Shown: positions 44,286 through 52,710 of the stretch, piece by piece | Layout: each line of letters starts with the position of its first letter | How positions within the stretch are numbered: the first letter of the stretch is position 1 | Assembly: GCF_000710775.1 (NCBI RefSeq) | Contig: NZ_JOJP01000001.1 | Span: forward strand, 5,032,027-5,096,026 | Reading direction: 5' to 3' | DNA: 64,000 nucleotides | Source: Endozoicomonas elysicola | GTDB lineage: Bacteria; Pseudomonadota; Gammaproteobacteria; Pseudomonadales; Endozoicomonadaceae | Notes under the pieces: generated by a model | Databases searched by the model: none | Seen by the model: the letters and a program-made list of their open reading frames with translations, nothing else | Told to the model about the DNA's origin: nothing | Translations under genes and position numbers: made by a program

Positions 44286-44338
44286 AAATGCCGCCATCTT
44301 GATCTCAAACGCTGTCAGGTTCAGATCAGACGGCATTT
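44286..44338 (-). repeat. Inverted repeat in the deaD 5' leader, with a DUS-like word
   Basis: The arms AAATGCCG (44286-44293) and CGGCATTT (44331-44338) are perfect complements, with an inner GATCT/AGATC pair. The right arm reads ATGCCGTCTGA on the minus strand (44326-44336), 11 of the 12 bases of the extended Neisseria uptake sequence. It lies in the leader of deaD and could also be a cold-shock leader structure. Confidence 0.5.
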
Positions 44339-44367
44339 GATGGTCCGGTAAACCGGCTCATGGCTGC

Positions 44368-44853
44368 TTGGTGCTGGCGACGCTCGGAGCAAACAGAAAT
44401 GGAATGGCGGTGCACTTTACCGATGCCTTACTGATAGCATTCGGAGGATTTGCAGGCCATGGACTTCCTGGTGCTGCTATCCGGCAAGTTCTGTCTGATA
44501 CAACAACAGAAAGACATTACCGAATCGCCTGTGAGGTCCACGACTGCGTTTGGAGAGGCTTGATAACAAGCTTGGCCTGCATTGATAGAGGATAATAAGA
44601 TCTATCGATCTTCCATCGACTGAGCACTCAACAGAGTATGTAGTTCAACTTTCAGCCGGATTAAATGCAGGAAACGAAGCGCCAGGACTTCCCAACAAAA
44701 CCCTTGCGGCCAAGAAAGGCTACGCACAGGGTAGAAAAAGGTCAGCTAGTTTAGCGTGTTTTTTAGACAGTGAATACCGTTTTTATACATCCACGCCTAG
44801 GGAATTATCACATAATGAGATATTTCCCTCCGGATTCGACCTTGATCACGTCT
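44368..44853 (+). pseudogene. Possible degraded coding region in two frames
   Basis: This stretch has no normal gene. A frame from 44368 to 44595 encodes about 75 residues. A second frame, open from 44589 to 44853, lacks any start codon and contains EYVVQLSAGLNAGNEAPG and KKGYAQGRKRSASLACFLD. They are adjacent but in different frames. Both could be chance, or remnants of one gene broken by a frameshift. No homolog was recognised. Confidence 0.25.
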
Positions 44854-44855
44854 AA

Positions 44856-45827
44856 TCAGGGAAGCATACGACCTCTGGCACTGACATACAACTGATACCA
44901 TTGCTCCCGGCTCAATTCGATGTTTTCAACCTGATGGCAGGCCCGAATACGCTGGACGTTTGTGGTGCCAATAACTGGCTGAATGCCCGCAGGGTGTCGC
45001 ATCAGCCAAGCCAGTACAACCGCCTCTCTGGAAGCGCCCAGCTCCCTGGCAAATTGATCAACCAGTCGGGCTGTTGCCTGTATGAATTCCGGTTCATCTC
45101 TGACATCCTTCCCGGTAAAGACACCCTTGCTCAGACAACCCCAAGCCTGCAACTGAATATTATGGCTGCGACAATATTCTACAGTGCCCGGTGTAAAACC
45201 AACCGACTGGCCTTCAGGATGGTTAACCAGCACCCCTTCATCCAACCAGTCCAGGTGAGTCAGGCTCATCTGGAGCTGATTCACAACAATGGGCTGCTCA
45301 AGAAAGGATTGTAGGTATTTAATCTGATGCCCACTCATATTAGATACACCAAAATGCCTGACTTTCCCTGATTTCTGCAATTGATGAAAAGCTTCAGCAA
45401 TCTCTTCTGGCTGCATCAGGGGATCAGGGCGATGAAGCAGAAGCAGATCAAGGTAATCCGTCTTCAATCGGGCAAGACTATTCTCAATACTGAAAAGAAT
45501 CCACTCCCGGGAGAAGTCGTAGCGATTAGGAATCTGCCCTTCAGCAAAACGAATACCACACTTGCTTTGCAGGAATATGCTTTCTCTCAGACCAGGCCGA
45601 TCAGCCAGTACTTGTCCAAATACCTGCTCTGCCTTACCACGGGTATAGATATCTGCATGGTCAAAGAAATTTAAGCCGCTCTCCAGAGCACTATCCACAA
45701 ACTGATGCGCCTGCAAAATATGGTCTTGTGAAAGCGGGCTATTATCCCAGTTGCCACCCAACCCCATGCAACCAGCAGCGATTCGGCTGGCTTCAGGCAA
45801 GAAAATAGTCAGGGGAATTCGATTCAT
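44856..45827 (-). CDS. Aldo/keto reductase (YdhF-like)
   Basis: This 323-residue NADPH-dependent oxidoreductase is an (alpha/beta)8 barrel of the AKR superfamily. Catalytic residues are recognisable: Asp and Tyr in FFDHADIYTRGKAEQVFG, Lys in LQSKCGI and His in LLLLHRPDPL. The later FGVSNMSGHQIKYLQ and GTTNVQRIRACHQVEN segments bind cofactor. The sequence resembles E. coli YdhF. The frame opens at a TTG at 45842, but the ATG at 45827 has GGAG 5 nt upstream. Its substrate is unknown. It lies downstream of the FHS transporter on the same strand, 66 bp away. Confidence 0.92.
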   Translation of the reverse strand: MNRIPLTIFLPEASRIAAGCMGLGGNWDNSPLSQDHILQAHQFVDSALESGLNFFDHADIYTRGKAEQVFGQVLADRPGLRESIFLQSKCGIRFAEGQIPNRYDFSREWILFSIENSLARLKTDYLDLLLLHRPDPLMQPEEIAEAFHQLQKSGKVRHFGVSNMSGHQIKYLQSFLEQPIVVNQLQMSLTHLDWLDEGVLVNHPEGQSVGFTPGTVEYCRSHNIQLQAWGCLSKGVFTGKDVRDEPEFIQATARLVDQFARELGASREAVVLAWLMRHPAGIQPVIGTTNVQRIRACHQVENIELSREQWYQLYVSARGRMLP

Positions 45828-45893
45828 AAGACTCCAACCCAATAGGGTTACTTATTTATTATGAGGCATAGTAACAGCCAGACTGTAGGTTAG

Positions 45894-47147
45894 CTATGAA
45901 CCCTCACCCAATACCTGCTTACGCCAGGAAAAGAACCCATAAGCAGAAATAATGAGATAACAAAAGACAGAAAGGCAGAACGCAGCCTTAATCCCCCAAT
46001 GGTCAGCAGCAACACCTCCAACTAGTGGAATGATTGCGCCACCAACGATTGAAGTGGTCACAATAGCGGAAGCCTGTGTTGCCACAATGGGGGATAAACC
46101 TTTCATGGAAAGACCATAAATAACAGGAAACATGATGGAATTAAACAAGCCAACCAACGCCACCAACAGCACTGCAATCAAACCACTGCTAATCATCCCA
46201 CCGATCAGCAAACCGCAGGCTCCAATGCCAGAGATAATCAGCAGATAATCCGCTCTGGCATAATTCATTAACCAAGGTCCCAGAAGCCTGCCAATCAGCA
46301 TTCCTCCCCAGTATAGAGAGACAAAAAGTGAAAGCACGCTATAAGGCAGATCAACCTGTTCAAGCAGGGCGTAATTGATAATAAAGCTCCCCAGCAACAC
46401 CTCTGTACCAACATAAAAAAAGATCGCAACTGCCCCCAAAATGGTATGGGGATAATTCCAGGCACTGTCTTCGCATGACTCCTTATCCTGACGATCCTGA
46501 GCAAGCAGATCAGGCATTGGCAATACACTGTTTACCAAAGCCAGCAGCATTAGTGTTCCCCCCAGAAAACCATAAGGTAGAAGTAATGTCATAGCCCCCT
46601 GCTGTGTCAAAGAAAGTAGACTAAGACCCATCAAGCCTGTCGCTCTTGAAGCATTTAAAATTTCTGGTCCTGCCACAATCGGAGCAACCGTGGTGCCAAG
46701 GGCAAAAAAGGCATGGAGAAATACCAAACGTTGGTGCTCAGTGGATGGGCTGCCCAAAGCGGCCCCATAGGGACTGGACACCACTTGTAGAAAACTAACA
46801 CCAGAAGCCACTACAAATAGTGCTACCAGAAAGAAGTAATAACTGTCCAAATACCAGGCGCCAAAAAACAGCAGACACCCTAGTGCTGAAACCAGATAAC
46901 CTGAAATCATTCCCACTCGGTATGAGGTTCGCCGAACCACCTGACCGCAGGGATAGCTATTGATTAGGTATGCAAAAAACCAGACGACCTGAATCAGTAA
47001 AGCCTCAAAATAGCTGAGCTGAAAAACGTTTTTTAGATGAGGAATAAGTACGTCATTCAATGAGGTCAAAACCCCCATCATGAAAAACAGAACAGCAATG
47101 GCCGTCAGTGCCACACGTTTTGTATCGACTGTGAATGAGCTGATCAT
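45894..47147 (-). CDS. MFS sugar transporter of the FHS family (FucP/NagP-like)
   Basis: This 417-residue, 12-helix proton symporter belongs to the FHS branch. FFMMGVLTSLNDVLIPHLK at helix 1 and YFEALLIQVVWFFAYLINS at helix 2 are the family's signature, and NSIMFPVIYGLSMKGLSP matches the later half. Family substrates are fucose, glucose/galactose or N-acetylglucosamine; the substrate here is not known. GGAGGTGG lies 11-13 nt before the ATG. A large terminator-like hairpin lies just upstream and may attenuate it. It is followed by an aldo/keto reductase gene. Confidence 0.88.
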   Translation of the reverse strand: MISSFTVDTKRVALTAIAVLFFMMGVLTSLNDVLIPHLKNVFQLSYFEALLIQVVWFFAYLINSYPCGQVVRRTSYRVGMISGYLVSALGCLLFFGAWYLDSYYFFLVALFVVASGVSFLQVVSSPYGAALGSPSTEHQRLVFLHAFFALGTTVAPIVAGPEILNASRATGLMGLSLLSLTQQGAMTLLLPYGFLGGTLMLLALVNSVLPMPDLLAQDRQDKESCEDSAWNYPHTILGAVAIFFYVGTEVLLGSFIINYALLEQVDLPYSVLSLFVSLYWGGMLIGRLLGPWLMNYARADYLLIISGIGACGLLIGGMISSGLIAVLLVALVGLFNSIMFPVIYGLSMKGLSPIVATQASAIVTTSIVGGAIIPLVGGVAADHWGIKAAFCLSVFCYLIISAYGFFSWRKQVLGEGS

Positions 47148-47170
47148 TTTGATTAACCCACCTCCATGAA

Positions 47171-47230
47171 TAAAACAGTCTCAGCCACAGCAGAGGTTTC
47201 GTTAAGAACCTCTGCTGTGGCTGAGACTGT
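47171..47230 (-). terminator. 24-bp perfect hairpin with T-run directly before the FHS gene
   Basis: The arms 47207-47230 and 47175-47198 are perfect 24-base complements around an 8-nt loop. On the minus strand they are followed by TTTTATT. The structure lies 120 bp after the pcp stop and 24 bp before the FHS start codon, overlapping the place where a leader or promoter should be. It acts as the pcp terminator or as an attenuator of the transporter. Confidence 0.88.
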
Positions 47231-47347
47231 GATAACTGGTACAAGTTCACAAAAGAAGAAAATGACAGAACGCCTGCCAGGCAAGGAGAACTTCAACCCG
47301 AAACTTTTCTTTTTAGATCAGTGTATTAGCGCGCACCTAGGTTCTGA

Positions 47348-47989
47348 TCAAGCAATTTCACCACCTGATACAAAAATATCCTTCTGAACAGAAAGTACTG
47401 TCTCCGCACAAATGGATATGCCTTTGATAATGCGCTCAAGTGACATGGAAGGCTCATCAGCCTTTATTGCCTGCCCTGGTAGCAAAGGCACATGGATAAA
47501 CCCGGCACGAATGTGACTATCTCGCAACTCATGCATAACACCATAGAAGAGATGATTACATACAAAAGTACCAGCACTATTAGAAACGGCAGCAGGAATC
47601 CCCGCCCGACGCATTTCCTGAACCATTGCTTTAACAGGCAGAGTACTGAAATATGCAGCAGGGCCTCCATCTACAACCGGTTGATCAATAATTTGGTTAC
47701 CCTCGTTATCCACAAGACGAAAGTCATCCATATTGATAGCAATACGTTCAGGCATAATACCAATACGCCCTGGAGCCAGACCGACCATAATCACAGCATC
47801 AGGCTCATTATCATCGATTGCAGAAATCACTGTAGCGATGGATGTTCTATGGACAACAGGAACTGTCACCGTTTTAATAACACCTAAATCCGGCAATTCA
47901 GTACCAGTAAGAACTCTTATTGCTTCTAAAGCCGGATTCAACGGCATACCACCAAAAGGTTCAAAACCACTGATTAATACCGTTTTCAT
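47348..47989 (-). CDS. pcp: Pyrrolidone-carboxylate peptidase (pyroglutamyl peptidase I, C15)
   Basis: This 213-residue cytosolic cysteine peptidase removes N-terminal pyroglutamate from peptides. Catalytic residues are seen as E81 in IMPERIAIN, C144 in SNSAGTFVCNHLFYG and H166 in GFIHVPLLP, in the family's order and spacing. The start FISGFEPFGG-like segment (VLISGFEPFGGMPLNPA) is the C15 signature. It stands 200 bp upstream of the FHS transporter on the same strand, with a strong terminator between. Confidence 0.95.
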   Translation of the reverse strand: MKTVLISGFEPFGGMPLNPALEAIRVLTGTELPDLGVIKTVTVPVVHRTSIATVISAIDDNEPDAVIMVGLAPGRIGIMPERIAINMDDFRLVDNEGNQIIDQPVVDGGPAAYFSTLPVKAMVQEMRRAGIPAAVSNSAGTFVCNHLFYGVMHELRDSHIRAGFIHVPLLPGQAIKADEPSMSLERIIKGISICAETVLSVQKDIFVSGGEIA

Positions 47990-48259
47990 AAGTCTGAAAC
48001 CAACAACAAAAATGAAATTATAAAAATACTTTAAGAGAACTTACTTTTTTCTGAACCTTCGGTCAGGAAAATAGTCAGACCCCTATAACTTTACGGATTA
48101 AATAAATCTTCCTAAGCACATAAAAACACTGAAAAGCCGTAATAACTGATCTGAAAAATACTGATTTCAAACAATACATGCTTTGTTTTTTTAGATCGCA
48201 ATTTTAAATAGACACTCTGCACATTTTTTCTGACAACACATAATTAAGGCTTCACCTCT

Positions 48260-49450
48260 ATGAATGTGAATAACTCAGAGACAAGTATTATTCACAACTT
48301 TCGACAAAGCCACCCTATTATCAGTGCTCCTGTTGAGGTTATTAAACAACCTTTACTTTTCATCCACCAAACAGCAAGGATAGGTTTTTTTCTTGGCTAT
48401 AAAGTCGTTGCCGCATCAACAGCATTAGTCGGTGCACTGCTGGGAGCCATCTATGGCACAGGTATCGTAGTCAGTAATCTATTTAAAACCAGTGTTGAAA
48501 ACAAATTCAACCTCAGGCCTATTTATGACTATGCCATAAGCCTCTCTAAAACATTCTCGGAAAATGCATTAATACCAAAGCTTGCAGCAGGCATTGCTGG
48601 TGGCGGAGCTGTTACCGCATTAGCCCTCCCTGTTTTCATCTCTCCTTATTTCTGGGGGGCATTAGCCTGTGCCGTGCCTCTGTCGATGATAGATACAGCT
48701 TTTAATGGTAAGCCAAAAAACATACGTCAAGTATTTGATGGCGTATGGAAATACTCTGACCCGTATACTTATTTCAATACCCCCGCTGATGACCATGAAG
48801 AGATAGAAGAAATTCGAGAGTACTTTTTCCCTGATCGCTGCAGCTCCAACAAGCAAGATAAAACGAAAAAGAGAGAACCTTTCAAGCTGAACTCATCAGA
48901 GTCAAAGGCAACAAAACCTGAACATACTGAAAAACCCACATTAAATCTCACATCAGAGCTAAACCTCAGGCCACAACCTGCTCCAACTAATTGTACTGTC
49001 ATGCCCAGTCAGCAAATAAACAACGCCGAACAACTCAAGCATCCTCCCGTGCACAACAGTTTCCAGGCAGGAGTCGTTCCTCTGAGGATAGAGTTACCAA
49101 GGTATCAACCTGAATCTGAAGTCGATCGTTTCTGCACACTGAAACAAGAATCAAGCCCAAAAGATGCGGTAGTACTTTGTAGCGATACAGGGCATGAATA
49201 TATATTCAGTTATAAATGGCTGGCTAAGATGGCCAGAAGACTTAACAGAAAAAAAGCACCACTTTTTAACCCCAGGACAAGACAACCCTATGACTGGAAT
49301 CAGGTTTTCAGGGTACCTGCTAATACAATCAGGCAATGGCTAAAAGAAGAAAAAAAGAGTCAGAACTCAGCTTGCAAACCACCCGAGTCACTTTCAGGCG
49401 GAAAACGCCCCCCAAGCACTGGCTTTTCAAATCAACGCTCGGGAGGATGA
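48260..49450 (+). CDS. Membrane protein with a U-box-like C-terminal domain (candidate effector)
   Basis: I do not know this 396-residue protein. It has hydrophobic segments at about residues 41-73 and 106-145, then a long polar, low-complexity linker (190-285). The C-terminal 75 residues (about 291-365) resemble a U-box: FCTLKQESSPKDAVVL, TGHEYIFSYKWLAKM, then FNPRTRQPYDWNQVFRVPAN, comparable to FDPVTRSPL...LIPN in CHIP. U-box domains recruit E2 ubiquitin-conjugating enzymes and in bacteria occur in effectors such as Legionella LubX. The start ATG lacks a Shine-Dalgarno. No signal peptide is evident. Confidence 0.6.
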   Translation: MNVNNSETSIIHNFRQSHPIISAPVEVIKQPLLFIHQTARIGFFLGYKVVAASTALVGALLGAIYGTGIVVSNLFKTSVENKFNLRPIYDYAISLSKTFSENALIPKLAAGIAGGGAVTALALPVFISPYFWGALACAVPLSMIDTAFNGKPKNIRQVFDGVWKYSDPYTYFNTPADDHEEIEEIREYFFPDRCSSNKQDKTKKREPFKLNSSESKATKPEHTEKPTLNLTSELNLRPQPAPTNCTVMPSQQINNAEQLKHPPVHNSFQAGVVPLRIELPRYQPESEVDRFCTLKQESSPKDAVVLCSDTGHEYIFSYKWLAKMARRLNRKKAPLFNPRTRQPYDWNQVFRVPANTIRQWLKEEKKSQNSACKPPESLSGGKRPPSTGFSNQRSGG

Positions 49451-49457
49451 AAGGTAC

Positions 49458-49565
49458 TTATTTATCCATAGCCTTACTATTCATCGCCTTACGAATACAG
49501 AGAGCAGCCCCACCCCAGGTAACCCCAAAGCCAAAAGTAATCATGGCAATTGCTGTAAATGTCAT
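49458..49565 (-). CDS. metS: MetS-like small subunit of the NSS transporter
   Basis: This 35-residue ORF begins 1 bp after the stop of the NSS transporter gene, with GGAGG about 6 nt before its ATG. The peptide is one hydrophobic helix with Gly and Trp (FGFGVTWGGAALCI) followed by a basic tail, which is the pattern of MetS, the small partner of MetP-type methionine/alanine transporters. It would form a two-subunit NSS importer. Confidence 0.85.
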   Translation of the reverse strand: MTFTAIAMITFGFGVTWGGAALCIRKAMNSKAMDK

Positions 49566-49566
49566 A

Positions 49567-51054
49567 TCAGGCCTCCAGGGGCATTGGAAAAGGACGACGG
49601 GTTGAAATCAGAAAACCAGCAATGACCATGGCAGCCACCATCCCCCAACCAAACAGCATCTGATCAGCAGAGGCATAACCGCCATAGTTCTCAGTAGCTG
49701 CGGTCACCAGGTTATTACCCACGATGACCAGCAACAGACCAACGCAAAGGTAACGGATGCAGAATTCCCACCAGTAACCCACAGCAATTTCCGAAATACT
49801 GTTTACATGACTGCGAAGTTCAGGAAGCTTCTTGAAAACCCATGCCATCAGGAAGAGTTCAATCAGGCAGCTACCTAAAAGCGCAATGTTATTAATGTAA
49901 TAGTCAACAATATCCAGAAGCAGCAGGCCGCCATTGGTCGCATAAGCCATGGAAATCAAAGCACCAGCCCCACAGATAACCGCTGCAGCTTTACGACGGG
50001 TCCAGCCCATTTTATCGATAGCAGAAGAAACAACGGCTTCCATAATGGAAATATGAGAACTCAGGCCAGCCACAACCAAAGCAATAAAGAACATTGGCCC
50101 TAACAACCAGGGCATAGGCAACAAATTAATGGCCGTCGGAATAGTTACAAACGCAAGACCAACACCTGAACTGACCACTTCAGTCAGGGGCACTCCCTGT
50201 TGAGCTGCCATGTAGCCCAATACGGCGAAAATCATGACACCGGCCATCATGGAGAAGCCGCAATTAATGAAGACGGTCATGATTGCATTATTATTGATAT
50301 CGGACTTTTCAGGCAGATAACTGGAATAAGCGATCATGATCGCAAAGCCAACACTCAGTGTGAAAAAGATCTGACCATAAGCAGCTGACCACACCTTTGG
50401 ATTCAACAACGCTGAAAAGTCAGGCTTAAACATCCAGTTAACACCATCGGCAGCACCGGGAAGCATTAAAACCCGAAGCGTCAGGACAACCACCATAATA
50501 AACAACAAAGGCATCATAATTTTGCCAAGTCGTTCAATACCGGTACGAACACCAGTAAAGGTGGCGTAGAAGCTTACCGCCCAGGCCAGCAAAATAGGTG
50601 CGACAATGTGCCACTGCAGAGAACCCAGTGCAGAAGGACTGTTATCACCTCTCAGCTTCAGGTATTCACCAAAGAAAAATGCATTGGCATCCACTCCCCA
50701 GCTCTGGGTAAAGGAGAAACCAAGATAAGAGATACTCCAGCCAATAACCGCTACGTAGTAGCAGGCAATAATCGCCGCCACCAATACCTGAAACCACCCC
50801 AGATATTCCATTTTACTGTGCAGTTTGGCGAATGCTCTTGGGGCAGAGCTACGCAGTTTCTGCCCCAGGCCGAACTCCAGAATCATAAATGGAATACCAG
50901 CCGTCAGCATGGCGAAAAAATAAGGAATAAGGAAAGCGCCCCCGCCATTTTCATAAGTCATGTAGGGGAAACGCCAGATATTACCAAGACCAATTGCAGA
51001 GCCTACAGCGGCGAGAATAAACCCGGTGCGTGAGGCCCACTGTTCCCGTTGCAT
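49567..51054 (-). CDS. metP: Sodium-dependent transporter of the NSS/SNF family (MetP-like)
   Basis: This 495-residue transporter has about 12 helices. RTGFILAAVGSAIGLGNIWRFPYM at its start is the NSS signature for sodium and substrate binding in helix 1. NGGGAFLIPYFFAMLTAGIP and the helix 6 region (IFFTLSVGFAIMIAY) are also typical. Coupling with a MetS-type peptide points to methionine or alanine uptake, though the substrate is not proven. The start ATG at 51054 has GGAG about 8 nt upstream. Confidence 0.92.
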   Translation of the reverse strand: MQREQWASRTGFILAAVGSAIGLGNIWRFPYMTYENGGGAFLIPYFFAMLTAGIPFMILEFGLGQKLRSSAPRAFAKLHSKMEYLGWFQVLVAAIIACYYVAVIGWSISYLGFSFTQSWGVDANAFFFGEYLKLRGDNSPSALGSLQWHIVAPILLAWAVSFYATFTGVRTGIERLGKIMMPLLFIMVVVLTLRVLMLPGAADGVNWMFKPDFSALLNPKVWSAAYGQIFFTLSVGFAIMIAYSSYLPEKSDINNNAIMTVFINCGFSMMAGVMIFAVLGYMAAQQGVPLTEVVSSGVGLAFVTIPTAINLLPMPWLLGPMFFIALVVAGLSSHISIMEAVVSSAIDKMGWTRRKAAAVICGAGALISMAYATNGGLLLLDIVDYYINNIALLGSCLIELFLMAWVFKKLPELRSHVNSISEIAVGYWWEFCIRYLCVGLLLVIVGNNLVTAATENYGGYASADQMLFGWGMVAAMVIAGFLISTRRPFPMPLEA

Positions 51055-51447
51055 ACATCACTCCATTGCAACAAGTAATACGGAACCAGTTCCATATACT
51101 GAAATCGAGAAAAAGGGATTGTGCCTGTTACCGCTGATCCGGGGTGTGGGATCGGAAGGCCTTTGACGACAGGGGTGATTGCCTGACAAAGAAGTTACGG
51201 CATGCGCAGCGGGTAGCTGCAGGTATCAATGAAAAACGTAAACTTATAGTAATTTTCCACTAACCAGTAAATGCTTTTTACTAGATAACAAAGCGATACG
51301 CATTGATATAAATCAAAAAAATAAAACTATAGTTATGATCTTTAACATGAACTTCCAGCCCGCACATTTGCAATCCAGGAACTCCATGCAAAGCCCGTAT
51401 TTAAACAGAGGTGCTTGGTTGGCTTTCTTGGACACAGTGATAGTCTA
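51055..51447. other. Gene-free stretch, part of a 473-bp gap
   Basis: This divergent spacer between the NSS transporter and the small exported protein holds the promoters. An AT-rich stretch lies at about 51240-51345. No supported gene is present, apart from a short doubtful frame of 33 codons near 51347. Confidence 0.45.
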
Positions 51448-51498
51448 GGAACCTCTCGGACTGAACTGATCGTAGTGAGAAAAAGTCCGACAGGCTCC
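51448..51498. repeat. Short imperfect inverted repeat, possible insertion relic
   Basis: The arms 51448-51462 (GGAACCTCTCGGACT) and 51484-51498 (complement of GGAGCCTGTCGGACT) agree in 13 of 15 positions around a 21-nt middle. They look like the ends of a transposable element that has lost its interior, or a terminator-like structure. No target duplication was identified. Confidence 0.45.
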
Positions 51499-51527
51499 AC
51501 GTAAGTTGTATCACTTGGAATACAGTC

Positions 51528-51872
51528 ATGAAATGTTATTTCATAGCCCTGTTTATTTTGCTCTCTCCTACTGTTAATGCTACAGACTTTGATTCGATCT
51601 TTGAGGGCAAATACACTTGGGGGCATGAAGCCCACAGCTTTACCCCATGCGGTAGCGATGAGTCTTACTGGGTCAGTTTTGACTGGGCTGGACAGGCAAT
51701 GCAGGACTTTTATAAAAGAAATTTCAAAACACCCTACCAGACAATGTACCTGAAGTTTCGCGGACACATTCTGGATGAAAAGGTCGACGGTTTTGCTGAG
51801 CAATATGATGGGCTGATTCGCATCAGTGAGGTCAAAGGTTATTCATTTGAACAACCCATCAACTGTCAATAA
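51528..51872 (+). CDS. Small exported hypothetical protein, 114 residues
   Basis: I do not recognise this family with certainty. A signal peptide (MKCYFIALFILLSPTVNA) precedes a mature part of about 96 residues. The segment YTWGHEAHSFTPCGSDESYW recalls small periplasmic proteins that keep a PCG...YWV core. A second Cys near the C-terminus (PINCQ) could pair with the first in a disulfide. It lies 19 bp upstream of the nitrilase-like gene and may be co-transcribed with it. Confidence 0.75.
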   Translation: MKCYFIALFILLSPTVNATDFDSIFEGKYTWGHEAHSFTPCGSDESYWVSFDWAGQAMQDFYKRNFKTPYQTMYLKFRGHILDEKVDGFAEQYDGLIRISEVKGYSFEQPINCQ

Positions 51873-51891
51873 ACAATGGTAAAACAGTATT

Positions 51892-52698
51892 ATGCGACTG
51901 ACTCTTGTCCAGATGGAAGTAACCTATAAAAAGCCTCAAGCTAATCTTGATACTGTAGAGTCACTGTTAACCTCATGCCAAACCCCTGGACATATTGTTC
52001 TATTACCTGAGTTGTTTACTTCTGGCTATCTTTTTAAGAATGCTACTGAGCTGCATGATCTAGCGAGAGAAACTGCAGGTAGTAAGACGATAGCTAAACT
52101 TCAATCACTTGCCTGCCAATTTGACACTCTGATTGTTGCCGGACTGCCAGAGAAGAAAGGTAACCAATATTTCAACACTGCAGTCGCTGTTGATAAAAAC
52201 GGCCTAAAAGCCTGTTACCGAAAAATCAGCCAAACCAATATTGACCGTCAGTACTTCTCACGGGGAAATAAACCCGTCGTCTTTGAACATATGGGTATAC
52301 GGTTTGGTATAGCGATCTGCTTTGATCTCTGGTTCCCTGAAATCATGCGGGAGTATGTAAAGATGGGTGTCGACGTTATTCTGCATCCAGCCAACTTTGG
52401 AGGGCAACAGAGTCTTCACATGGCAAGGGCTAGAGCGATTGAAAATGACGTTTATATTGCGACGTGCAATCGGCTGGGATCCGAGAGTACCGAGACAATT
52501 TCTGGCCATTACTGTGGTCACAGCCAAATCTGCACACCAACAGGAGATTACCTGCTCAAACTGGAACATCAAGAGGAAACAGCAACGGCAACCCTGAATA
52601 TCGATTCAAAGAACCCCAAAAAAGTCATTGGGGTCAATCTCATTGATGAAATGAATGCCATCACTAAAATACTCAAAACCAACAATAAGGAAAGCTAG
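51892..52698 (+). CDS. Carbon-nitrogen hydrolase (nitrilase superfamily)
   Basis: This 268-residue cytosolic hydrolase has the E-K-C catalytic triad: E40 in VLLPELFTSGY, K111 in CYRKIS and C143 in IAICFDLWFPEIM. The order and spacing match omega-amidases and related nitrilase-superfamily enzymes that cleave amides or nitriles. The exact substrate is not known; it resembles the NIT2/YafV-type amidases in general form. It follows the small exported protein by 19 bp and is convergent with moaA, 12 bp away. Confidence 0.88.
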   Translation: MRLTLVQMEVTYKKPQANLDTVESLLTSCQTPGHIVLLPELFTSGYLFKNATELHDLARETAGSKTIAKLQSLACQFDTLIVAGLPEKKGNQYFNTAVAVDKNGLKACYRKISQTNIDRQYFSRGNKPVVFEHMGIRFGIAICFDLWFPEIMREYVKMGVDVILHPANFGGQQSLHMARARAIENDVYIATCNRLGSESTETISGHYCGHSQICTPTGDYLLKLEHQEETATATLNIDSKNPKKVIGVNLIDEMNAITKILKTNNKES

Positions 52699-52710
52699 CC
52701 ACTGAATGAA

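Noticed and set aside
51342-51803. Minus-strand frame of 153 codons overlapping the small exported protein
   Set aside because: It is a shadow frame opposite a gene with signal peptide and normal start; no ribosome-binding site or family pattern.
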